DNA of 5,141 nt. Origin: Pseudomonadota bacterium (GTDB lineage Bacteria > Desulfobacterota > Syntrophobacteria > Syntrophobacterales > Syntrophobacteraceae). Positions within the stretch are counted from its first letter, which is position 1. Each line of letters begins with the position of its first letter. The notes beneath the pieces were generated by a model, which was given only the letters and a program-made list of their open reading frames with translations, was not told the origin of the DNA and did not search any database. Position numbers and translations under genes: made by a program. Shown here piece after piece: positions 1 to 5,141 of this stretch. Location: assembly GCA_023416335.1 (NCBI GenBank), contig JAEZHY010000222.1, positions 1-5,141 of the forward strand, given 5' to 3'.

Positions 1-2722
1 ATCCTGCGCCGGTCTCGTCCAGCGCCGCTGCATACCGGGTTTTCAGCATATCGCAAAAGGTCTGTATTTTTCGCAACGGTTCCTGGAGGTCGTGGGAAGC
101 AACAAAAGCAAATTCCTGCAACTCCGAGTTGATCAGTTCCAATCTGGCCATATTGGACCGAAGGGCCTGTTCCGCCCCTTTCCTGTCCGTGACGTCACGA
201 TTGATCTCAAGGAAGTACGAAGGTTTGCCCTCCATCGCCTTCAAGGCCCATCGGCTTTCGACCACGATCTCCCTGCCGGTTGCAGTGACGTGTGCCAGTT
301 CTCCTTCCCAGGCTTTTTCCTTCATGACTTTTTCAATGATGCGATCGAGGGGCTCGGGAAATTTTGTCCGCAGCAAATCAGGGGAACTTTTGCCGATGGC
401 TTCCTCCTTTGTAAACCCGTACGTCTCCGTGGCCCCATTGTTCCAGAACGTGATCGTTCCGTTTTCATCCCGCACAAGAATGGCTTCATGAGCGAGGTCG
501 AGAAGAGCAGCCTGGTCCTCCAGTTGCGCATTGGCTTTCTCCAGCTCCGCGGTACGCTCCCGCACTCGAAGCTCCAGTTCATCCCGGGCCGTGCGCAGCT
601 CTTCTTCCATGAGTTCCCGTTCCGTAATGAACCTTGCCTGCTGAATATTCTGGTACGCCATGGAGGACAATTCTCCGGCCAGAGTGAACAGCGCCTGGGC
701 CACCATTTCGAATTGCTCCGAAGACATGGACGGGACTTCACGGAAAGCGGCAATAAAGCCATCCTCATCGGCACCGATTTCCCGGGCATACGACAGCATT
801 TTCGGCTCACTCTGGGCTTCATTCCGAACCTGCCCCACAAGCCAGTTGGCGATGTGTTTGCCACCCACCGATATGCTGGCCCCGGCGTCCCACAGGCCTC
901 CGCTGAGACAGGGCTGTATGTTTGGGCCCTCCGGATTATGGCGGCCGATCACCGCGTCGGAACAATGGCAGTTCTCGCGCCCCTTTTCCGTGGAACGAAT
1001 GATGTCACTGCAAAGCCGGGAAAAGTTGCTGGGGCGGGTTATGGGCGTGCCGTCCACATTGGTGATAATGGAAGCCACTCCACAGGCCTTGGCGAACTTG
1101 TTCTGCAGTTCCTGGATTTCGTCTAAATTGAAAAGTTCCTCAAAAGCAATCCCTTCGGTTGAGTCGAGTGGGCGAGTCAATGCTACCAGGCGTTTTTCAA
1201 GCGCTCTTTCCATTCGTTTTCGCTCGGATATGTCACGCGCCACATGCACCGTTCCGAGTATGTTGCCCTTGCCGTCCAACAGAGGAGTGACGCTGAGCAG
1301 GAAGTCGCCCCCGAGCCGTTCATCATGAAGTTCGACAAGGTGTTCTTTCCCGTCTTTCAGCAACTGCGCATGGGGGCAGAAATCGGGGGGTAGAGGCGAG
1401 CCGTGCAAAATATTGTAGCAATGAAGCCCAATTACGTTTTCCGGCTCCGTCCCCAACCGCCGGGCCATTGCCCGGTTCACACGCACCAGCCTGTATTCCC
1501 GATCCATGATCGCTATCATATCCGGCACGCTGTCGAATGTTCGCTCCCATTCTTTCTTGGCCCGCAGCAGTTCGCTTTCCATCCGCTTACGTTCGGTAAT
1601 GTCCTGGGCTATTCCGCTCATCCTGATCGGTGTTCCGCTATCGTCATAATAAGCCCGGCCTTTGCCAAGCACCCAGCGCAACGTCCCATCGGACTTAGGC
1701 ACGCGCATCTCGGCCTCGTAGGTCCGATGCCCTTCGATCGCTTCACGGACCGTAATATCGATCCGTTTTCGATCTTCGGGGTACAGGGCGTTGAGGAATC
1801 GGTCGTACGTTATGGCTTCTTCCCGATCGACCGAATACAGGGTCCTGCACTTGTCCGACCACAGGAGTTCTCCCGTAAGAATGTCCCAATCCCAGGTACC
1901 CATTTGTGCGGCGTCCAGGGCAAGACGGAGTTTTTCCTCGTTTTTGCGCAGTGCCTCTTCGATTCGCTTCTGATCGTGGATATACGTGCTGGTCCCGAAC
2001 CAGCGAACGATCTGTCCTTCGCGGTTCCGGATCGGGAGGGCACGCGCGAGAAACCAGTAATAATTGCCGTCTTCAGCCCGCTTGAACCGGTATTGGATAT
2101 CGTAAGGCTCACCTGTTTCAAGGCTGTGTTTCCAACGGGCAAGTGTGGGTTCATAATCCTCCGGGTGGAGAAGGTTTGGCCAGAACTCACCCGTCGATTG
2201 CTCTAAAGTCAATCCCGTATATTCCGTCCAGCGCCGGTTGAAGTACTCAATCGAGCCGTCCGGGCGTGAGAACCAGACTATCTGCGGCAGAGTCTCCGCC
2301 AGGTTCCGAAATTGCTCTTCGCTCTCCCGAATTGCACTCATTGCCTTTTCGCGCTCCGCGGCAACCTTGACCTGAGCCTCTGCCTCCTTCGCCCGCTCCA
2401 AGGCGCGGTACATCAGTTCGGAGATATAAGATAACAGAGTGCATGTGATCAGGAAGATAGCAAGGATGAGCATGTCGCCGGGGTCGATAATCAATGGCGT
2501 ACCGGCAGGCTCCATCCAGAAAGAAGCCAAAAAACCGGCAAGGCCTGTAGCCAGTAACCCGGCACGCATTCCTCCATAAACCGCTGCGATCATCACTGCA
2601 GGATAGAATGTCATGAAGGGGAAGCGGGTTCCGAGTCCCCCGATCAATAAGGGCGGAAGGGCCGCAACTATGACGATAAGCGCAGCGGCTATGTAACCCT
2701 GTGCCCGGCGAGTTAAACTCAT
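1..2722 (-). CDS. Membrane-anchored multi-PAS / PocR sensor histidine kinase (3' end outside window)
   Basis: Reading the minus strand from ATG at 2722 gives 907 codons without a stop, continuing past position 1. In order I see: four hydrophobic helices (about residues 10-30, 36-50, 53-70, 83-101) with the FMTFYPAVMIAAVYGG pattern of the DUF4118 domain known from KdpD-type kinases; a helical linker; PAS1 (about 131-255, IVWFSRPDGSIEYFN); PAS2 (about 262-381, MGTWDWDILTGELLW); PAS3 (about 388-503); a PocR-type sensory domain (about 523-690, LFNLDEIQELQNKFAKACGV, then NCHCSDA and QPC); a coiled coil (700-740, RVRERTAELEKANAQLE); PAS4 (about 735-848); and the start of HisKA with phosphoacceptor His877 in SHDLQEPLRK. 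PAS domains end in DITERKR-like PAC signatures. The protein should sit in the inner membrane with cytoplasmic sensors and pass phosphate to an unseen response regulator. The ligand is unknown. The HATPase domain is not in the window. Large antisense frames over this gene are shadows. Confidence 0.95.
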   Translation of the reverse strand, partial: MSLTRRAQGYIAAALIVIVAALPPLLIGGLGTRFPFMTFYPAVMIAAVYGGMRAGLLATGLAGFLASFWMEPAGTPLIIDPGDMLILAIFLITCTLLSYISELMYRALERAKEAEAQVKVAAEREKAMSAIRESEEQFRNLAETLPQIVWFSRPDGSIEYFNRRWTEYTGLTLEQSTGEFWPNLLHPEDYEPTLARWKHSLETGEPYDIQYRFKRAEDGNYYWFLARALPIRNREGQIVRWFGTSTYIHDQKRIEEALRKNEEKLRLALDAAQMGTWDWDILTGELLWSDKCRTLYSVDREEAITYDRFLNALYPEDRKRIDITVREAIEGHRTYEAEMRVPKSDGTLRWVLGKGRAYYDDSGTPIRMSGIAQDITERKRMESELLRAKKEWERTFDSVPDMIAIMDREYRLVRVNRAMARRLGTEPENVIGLHCYNILHGSPLPPDFCPHAQLLKDGKEHLVELHDERLGGDFLLSVTPLLDGKGNILGTVHVARDISERKRMERALEKRLVALTRPLDSTEGIAFEELFNLDEIQELQNKFAKACGVASIITNVDGTPITRPSNFSRLCSDIIRSTEKGRENCHCSDAVIGRHNPEGPNIQPCLSGGLWDAGASISVGGKHIANWLVGQVRNEAQSEPKMLSYAREIGADEDGFIAAFREVPSMSSEQFEMVAQALFTLAGELSSMAYQNIQQARFITERELMEEELRTARDELELRVRERTAELEKANAQLEDQAALLDLAHEAILVRDENGTITFWNNGATETYGFTKEEAIGKSSPDLLRTKFPEPLDRIIEKVMKEKAWEGELAHVTATGREIVVESRWALKAMEGKPSYFLEINRDVTDRKGAEQALRSNMARLELINSELQEFAFVASHDLQEPLRKIQTFCDMLKTRYAAALDETGAG

Positions 2723-2726
2723 GTAA

Positions 2727-2734
2727 TCACCTCT
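2727..2734 (-). promoter_or_regulatory. Ribosome binding site of the sensor kinase
   Basis: On the minus strand AGAGGTGA lies four bases before the ATG at 2722-2720. This is a strong Shine-Dalgarno match at a suitable distance. It fixes the kinase start, and the encoded protein then begins with a short basic stretch leading into the first membrane helix. Confidence 0.8.
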
Positions 2735-2783
2735 AATGAATCAATAACCTGGTACTGCCCCTATAGGCATGTGCTCTCTTTTC

Positions 2784-2812
2784 AATTTAAATGGGCGGGC
2801 ACAAAGGGACAA
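2784..2812 (-). promoter_or_regulatory. Possible sigma70-like promoter of the sensor kinase
   Basis: On the minus strand TTGTCC (2812-2807) and TAAATT (2789-2784) are separated by 17 bases, about 60 bases upstream of the kinase start. Each hexamer matches only four of six consensus bases, so this is a weak candidate. It is the best-spaced pair I found in the 165-base gap between the kinase and the divergent Asp-box gene. Confidence 0.2.
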
Positions 2813-2947
2813 TTCGGCCCCGGAACCTGGCAGGGAAGCAATCTTATTATCAGCAGACCGGAGACTGCCGATTTTGATCAATTATAACAAATAGATACAA
2901 ATAAACCACTTGCCCGCGGCGATTGGGACCCGATCGATGCTGAAAGA

Positions 2948-3700
2948 GTGTACGCAGGAACGTTTCCCAACGGTTTTTTCAGAAGCACAAACGGAGGAGC
3001 TACGTGGGAAGCCGCTAACACCGGTCTGGCCGACAATTGCTGGTACCGAGCCATTGTCGTCGATCCCAAACACCCCAACATCATATTTGCGCTTCTGGGT
3101 TACGGCGGTGTCTACAAAAGCGTGGATTACGGCGTTACGTGGAACGCATCTTACTGGGATATGAATACAGCGGGAGATGTATATTCCATCGCAATCGATC
3201 CGTACGATTCCAATACGGTTTATGTAGGGACCCAATGGGCTGGTATTCTCAGGAGCGTGGACGGGGGCGGCACCTGGAATTCCTTTGCCGGCGGGATGGG
3301 AATGGTAAACAGCATTGCGATCGACCCGAGAAATCCGCAGACGATCTATGCAGGGATAGTGAGAGGCAGTGTCTTGAAAACTACCAACCGAGGTCAGACA
3401 TGGAGTCCTGTTACGCTGAGCTATGGGATTAAAGCTGTTGCGATCGATCCGGCAAACTCGGCGGATATATTTGCAGGCACGGAGTCCGGGGTTATGAGGA
3501 GCACAAATCTGGGAAATTCCGGTACGTGGTCTTTTACCGATGACGGTCTCCAGGATAGAGGCGTGATGTGCCTCGCCATAGACTCGTCCGGCAGCCATCT
3601 CTTCAGGGGAACCAACGGCAGCAGCGTCTTACGATACCGCCCCTCGCCGGCGCCGAGTCAGGACCTCACACCGGTATTCATGCTTCTCATATCGGATTGA
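2948..3700 (+). CDS. Asp-box (BNR-type) repeat beta-propeller protein, probably a 5'-truncated remnant
   Basis: The frame encodes five Asp-box motifs of the S-x-D/N-x-G-x-T-W type, at residues 13-20 (STNGGATW), 58-65 (SVDYGVTW), 103-110 (SVDGGGTW), 145-152 (TTNRGQTW) and 185-194 (STNLGNSGTW). They are spaced 40-45 residues apart and alternate with AIDPxxxxxxYAGT strands. This is the layout of sialidase/YCF48/sortilin-like beta-propellers, which are often extracytoplasmic binding proteins. The nominal GTG start at 2948 lies inside a repeat: the upstream in-frame residues DWDPIDAER complete the usual DP...VYAGT unit, and the frame stays open back to 2888, just after a TAA at 2885. There is no ATG, no spaced Shine-Dalgarno sequence and no signal peptide, and about 250 residues is short for a full propeller. 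I therefore think the 5' part has been lost, although translation from GTG cannot be excluded. No enzymatic activity can be assigned, because the Asp-box is a structural motif. Confidence 0.7.
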   Translation: MYAGTFPNGFFRSTNGGATWEAANTGLADNCWYRAIVVDPKHPNIIFALLGYGGVYKSVDYGVTWNASYWDMNTAGDVYSIAIDPYDSNTVYVGTQWAGILRSVDGGGTWNSFAGGMGMVNSIAIDPRNPQTIYAGIVRGSVLKTTNRGQTWSPVTLSYGIKAVAIDPANSADIFAGTESGVMRSTNLGNSGTWSFTDDGLQDRGVMCLAIDSSGSHLFRGTNGSSVLRYRPSPAPSQDLTPVFMLLISD

Positions 3701-3742
3701 TACGGAATTGCGTTCAAGTTTATGCCGATCAACACACACCAA

Positions 3743-3835
3743 CGTCATTCCGGCGAAAGCCGGAATCCAGTCTTTCAAAAGCATCCGGTTCCCGGAGTGA
3801 GCTTGTCCTGATCGAAGAGAAGGGCCGGGATGACG
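3743..3835. repeat. MITE/REP-like intergenic element with imperfect inverted ends
   Basis: The left end CGTCATTCCGGC (3743-3754) is the reverse complement of the right end GCCGGGATGACG (3824-3835) in 11 of 12 positions. Inside the left end is a perfect hairpin: ATTCCGGC, a GAAA loop, then GCCGGAAT (3747-3766). Sequences of the form GTCATTCCsGCGAAAGCsGGAATCCA are a well-known dispersed intergenic repeat in many proteobacteria. When translated they give SFRRKPESS-like peptides in falsely predicted proteins. The element lies 43 bases after the Asp-box gene and has no coding role. Confidence 0.7.
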
Positions 3836-3857
3836 GCTTTAGTTCTCTATCATCTTG

Positions 3858-3910
3858 TATGAAACTTCATTTTTCAGGAACGACTCGGCAGCACAAGTGC
3901 TGAAGTTTCG
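3858..3910. repeat. GAAACTTC-box inverted repeat, first unit
   Basis: TATGAAACTTCA (3858-3869) faces TGAAGTTTCG (3901-3910), giving inverted arms of nine matching bases (CGAAACTTCA against TGAAACTTCA, one mismatch at the outer end). Between them is a smaller perfect hairpin: CAGCAC, AA, GTGCTG (3889-3902), which abuts the right arm. The first twelve bases recur exactly at 3953-3964, so this is part of a repeated unit and not a chance dyad. Confidence 0.55.
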
Positions 3911-3920
3911 TTCTCGATAA

Positions 3921-3949
3921 AACTCCGTCCAAAGACGGGGCGGCGCCGC
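3921..3949. repeat. Linker between the GAAACTTC units with two small dyads
   Basis: CCGTC and GACGG (3925-3929 and 3934-3938) can pair around a CAAA loop. They are followed directly by the ten-base palindrome GCGGCGCCGC (3940-3949). This short GC-rich stretch separates the two GAAACTTC units and contains no reading frame of note. Confidence 0.35.
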
Positions 3950-3952
3950 TCT

Positions 3953-4080
3953 TATGAAACTTCAATCCGGAACCAGGTTATGGCGTGTTCTTCCGACGGT
4001 GACTTTTTCGGTTTCAACCCCGCACGGTCAGGAAACCGTGCCTAAACTCAACGGGGCTTTCCTCAAAAGCGAAGTTTCAT
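3953..4080. repeat. GAAACTTC-box inverted repeat, second unit
   Basis: ATGAAACTTC (3954-3963) and GAAGTTTCAT (4071-4080) are perfect ten-base inverted ends of a 127-base unit. Near its right side is a perfect seven-base hairpin, GCACGGT (4022-4028) with ACCGTGC (4035-4041) around a six-base loop. This is nested inside a longer pairing of CCCCG (4018-4022) with CGGGG (4052-4056). I see no transposase frame. The unit resembles a non-autonomous mobile or REP-like element, or alternatively the template of a structured RNA. Confidence 0.5.
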
Positions 4081-4083
4081 CCT

Positions 4084-4123
4084 GTTCAAACCGCATTCGG
4101 GAATGCGGCGGCTCCGCTTGAAC
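4084..4123. repeat. Nested stem-loop with an 18-base palindrome
   Basis: GTTCAA (4084-4089) can pair with TTGAAC (4118-4123). Inside lies the perfect palindrome CCGCATTCGGGAATGCGG (4091-4108). It starts three bases after the end of the second GAAACTTC unit, so it may be part of the same compound repeat. Confidence 0.45.
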
Positions 4124-4143
4124 TCAAATTGGTATGAGTCGCC

Positions 4144-4157
4144 GCTCCCTGGGGAGC
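4144..4157. repeat. Short perfect hairpin
   Basis: GCTCCC (4144-4149) and GGGAGC (4152-4157) pair perfectly around a two-base TG spacer. No T-run follows, so it is not a terminator. It continues the series of dyads in this island. Confidence 0.3.
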
Positions 4158-4179
4158 ATAATTACCGATAAAGCTCAAA

Positions 4180-4234
4180 GGCCGACACAGCTTAGGATGA
4201 AGATACATTAAGCTGCGTCGGCCAAGTATTTTTT
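4180..4234 (+). terminator. Terminator-like long hairpin with trailing T-run
   Basis: GGCCGACACAGCTT (4180-4193) and AAGCTGCGTCGGCC (4210-4223) form a 14-base stem with one A/C mismatch and a 16-base loop. Six T residues (4229-4234) follow after a six-base gap. The T-run sits on the plus strand, so it would stop plus-strand transcription. The gap between stem and T-run and the long loop are not ideal for an intrinsic terminator. The nearest plus-strand gene ends 480 bases upstream, so the pairing could equally be a repeat arm. Confidence 0.45.
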
Positions 4235-4638
4235 AACGAATTCGGAATTGGTCCTGTTTCCGGGAACCAACAAACCCTTCCTTGCTATGCTTCCCAGGAT
4301 CTCCTTCGATGTGATGCATGAAAAGAATTTCACCAGCTTTTAGGGGCTTGCGGTGGGAAAAAGTCTTGGTCGCGATGTTAGCGGTGAAGATATGCATATT
4401 GTGAAGAAGGCGTGTGAAGCCGGCTTTACAACTGTTATGACAGTTGCACAGTAGCAAAGTTCTGCAAGATACTTTCAATGCATCCAACGCTTATGCCAAA
4501 CTGGCAACAGGCCACAAACTCCTATCGATCCAGTACTTTTAGTATGTTATTTGCAAGCATCTAAATACCTGAAATGAAATTTCCTATCTTGTATCAATCG
4601 ACCGATTCAGTTTCAGCCTATGGACATTAGAGCTTCGA
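4235..4638. other. AT-richer intergenic stretch without a convincing gene
   Basis: This part is visibly lower in GC than the kinase gene. On the plus strand a frame open from 4212 to a TAG at 4341-4343, and then from 4344 to a TAG at 4452-4454, gives protein-like residues such as GEDMHIVKKACEAGFTTV. It is broken by a stop and short. A minus-strand frame of 84 codons (4487-4233) begins with TTG, lacks a Shine-Dalgarno sequence and resembles no family I recognise. A perfect dyad CAACTGT, TATG, ACAGTTG lies at 4429-4446, and a palindrome ATATGCATAT at 4390-4399. The stretch may be decayed coding sequence. Confidence 0.4.
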
Positions 4639-4644
4639 TATAAT
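4639..4644 (+). promoter_or_regulatory. Possible -10 box upstream of the protease
   Basis: A perfect TATAAT lies 100 bases upstream of the protease start in an AT-rich context. I find no good -35 hexamer at 16-18 bases and no TG extension, so this is only a candidate promoter element. It would leave a leader of roughly 90 bases. Confidence 0.25.
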
Positions 4645-4732
4645 GGATCTACAGCTCCGCTCAAGTCTGGTTTTTGCGAGAGTGGAGCACAAGGGAGGGG
4701 CTGTTTCACTCACATCTCACTTTCATACTCTT

Positions 4733-4738
4733 GGAGGG
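4733..4738 (+). promoter_or_regulatory. Ribosome binding site of the papain-family protease
   Basis: GGAGGG ends six bases before the ATG at 4745. This is a strong Shine-Dalgarno sequence at standard spacing, and it selects this ATG, which opens directly onto a signal peptide. Confidence 0.8.
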
Positions 4739-4744
4739 CCATTG

Positions 4745-5141
4745 ATGCAAAGAGCAGGAGCAAGGTCTCGGTATGTGGTTTTCTTAGTTGCGGTGCTCTG
4801 TTCGATTTGCCTTTTCACCTCCGGCGCCCTTGCAGCGAGACCTACTGCCGAGGAGATGCAGAATGAAATCGACCAGATCAATCGGGCAATCAAGCAAAAA
4901 GGTGGAAAGTGGAAAGCAGGAGTGACGGCAAACACAAGAATGAGTCCGGAAGAAAGGAAAATGCGGTTCGGTGTGAAACTACCTCCTCCAGCAGATGTTG
5001 CGCCGGAGGAACTGAACCTTCCGCGATCGCAATCAACTTTATCCACACCGGTTGCCCTCGATTACAGAAACAGTGGCAGTGTGACTCCTGTAAAAGACCA
5101 GGAAGAGTGTCTGTCGTGTTGGGCGTTTGCCACGACTGCGG
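4745..5141 (+). CDS. Secreted C1A (papain-family) cysteine protease, N-terminal part
   Basis: The first 132 codons of a gene running off the right edge. Residues 1-30 form a Sec signal peptide: basic MQRAGARSR, a hydrophobic core VVFLVAVLCSICLF, and a likely signal peptidase I site after ALA, with no lipobox. Residues 36-78 are a short helical propeptide-like region with KGGKWKAG and SPEERKMRFG, a pattern I associate with prokaryotic C1A peptidases. Residues 101-132 match the mature N-terminus: PVALDYRNSGSVTPVKDQ followed by ECLSCWAFAT. Gln119 corresponds to the oxyanion-hole Gln19 of papain and Cys125 to the catalytic Cys25, with the correct six-residue spacing. The catalytic His and Asn are beyond the window. 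One oddity is Leu123 where papains have Gly in the CGSCW motif. The enzyme should be exported and hydrolyse peptide bonds outside the cytoplasm; its substrate is unknown. It has its own ribosome binding site and appears to be transcribed alone. Confidence 0.93.
   Translation, partial: MQRAGARSRYVVFLVAVLCSICLFTSGALAARPTAEEMQNEIDQINRAIKQKGGKWKAGVTANTRMSPEERKMRFGVKLPPPADVAPEELNLPRSQSTLSTPVALDYRNSGSVTPVKDQEECLSCWAFATTA

Noticed and set aside
322..864. 180-codon minus-strand open frame in another phase of the kinase
   Set aside because: The kinase phase through this stretch shows PocR, coiled-coil and PAS signatures. This alternative phase is Arg/Ser/Pro-rich noise.
92..1126. 344-codon plus-strand open frame
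   Set aside because: It lies entirely antisense to the clearly recognisable kinase, has no domain pattern and no credible ribosome binding site. It is a shadow of the kinase codon usage.
1403..2206. 267-codon plus-strand open frame
   Set aside because: Antisense to PAS2 and PAS3 of the kinase; no recognisable protein features.
2882..3598. 238-codon minus-strand open frame opposite the Asp-box gene
   Set aside because: The plus strand has five regularly spaced Asp-boxes. The antisense frame stays open only because those repeats recur, and it has no features of its own.
3568..3903. 111-codon plus-strand open frame overlapping the end of the Asp-box gene
   Set aside because: Its middle reads SFRRKPESS, the translation of the dispersed GTCATTCCGGCGAAAGC repeat, a common source of false gene calls.
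3858..4123. CRISPR array
   Set aside because: The GAAACTTC boxes are short, alternate in orientation and are unevenly spaced. There are no repeats of 23 or more bases with uniform spacers and no cas genes.
3740..4240. tRNA or known riboswitch in the structured island
   Set aside because: No tRNA-like TTCGANNC arm with acceptor pairing and no riboswitch consensus could be recognised by eye. The stems are better explained as repeats.
4233..4487. 84-codon minus-strand open frame
   Set aside because: TTG start, no Shine-Dalgarno sequence, no recognised family, and it ends in the T-run of the hairpin. Kept only as a note in the intergenic entry.
4723..5046. 107-codon minus-strand open frame
   Set aside because: Antisense to the signal peptide and propeptide of the papain-family protease, which has strong motif support.

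Overview
The window looks like a chromosomal segment from a GC-moderate, probably anaerobic, environmental proteobacterium. The combination of a very large multi-PAS/PocR sensor kinase, an Asp-box (BNR-type) repeat protein, a secreted papain-type protease and scattered small dyad repeats is typical of the former Deltaproteobacteria (Thermodesulfobacteriota, for example Syntrophobacter- or Desulfo- type genomes). That placement is an inference from gene style and not a match to any identified genome.

Layout. (1) Positions 1-2722, minus strand: one uninterrupted reading frame of at least 907 codons that runs off the left edge. It encodes a membrane-anchored hybrid-input histidine kinase: a DUF4118-like four-helix membrane domain, three PAS domains, a PocR sensory domain, a coiled coil, a fourth PAS domain and the start of a HisKA domain with phosphoacceptor His877. 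The ATPase domain lies outside the window. (2) Positions 2723-2887: a short divergent intergenic region with the kinase ribosome binding site and perhaps its promoter. (3) Positions 2888-3700, plus strand: five Asp-box repeats of a beta-propeller-type protein. Its 5' end appears to be missing, since the homologous-looking frame runs upstream past the only usable start into a stop codon and there is no signal peptide or good ribosome binding site. (4) Positions 3701-4744: more than 1 kb without a convincing gene. Its first half (about 3743-4234) is packed with inverted repeats: a MITE/REP-like element with 12-bp imperfect inverted ends, four copies of a GAAACTTC box in alternating orientation, several perfect short hairpins, and a 14-bp-stem hairpin followed by a T-run. 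Its second half is more AT-rich and holds only weak, broken protein-like frames and possible promoter elements. (5) Positions 4745-5141, plus strand: the first 132 codons of a secreted C1A (papain-family) cysteine protease, cut by the right edge just after the catalytic cysteine.

No operon links these genes. The kinase is divergent from the propeller remnant, and the protease is separated from everything by the repeat island. No response regulator or other partner of the kinase is in view. I do not see a clearly new multi-gene system. The most unusual parts are the dyad-rich island and the cysteine/histidine-rich sensory domains of the kinase.
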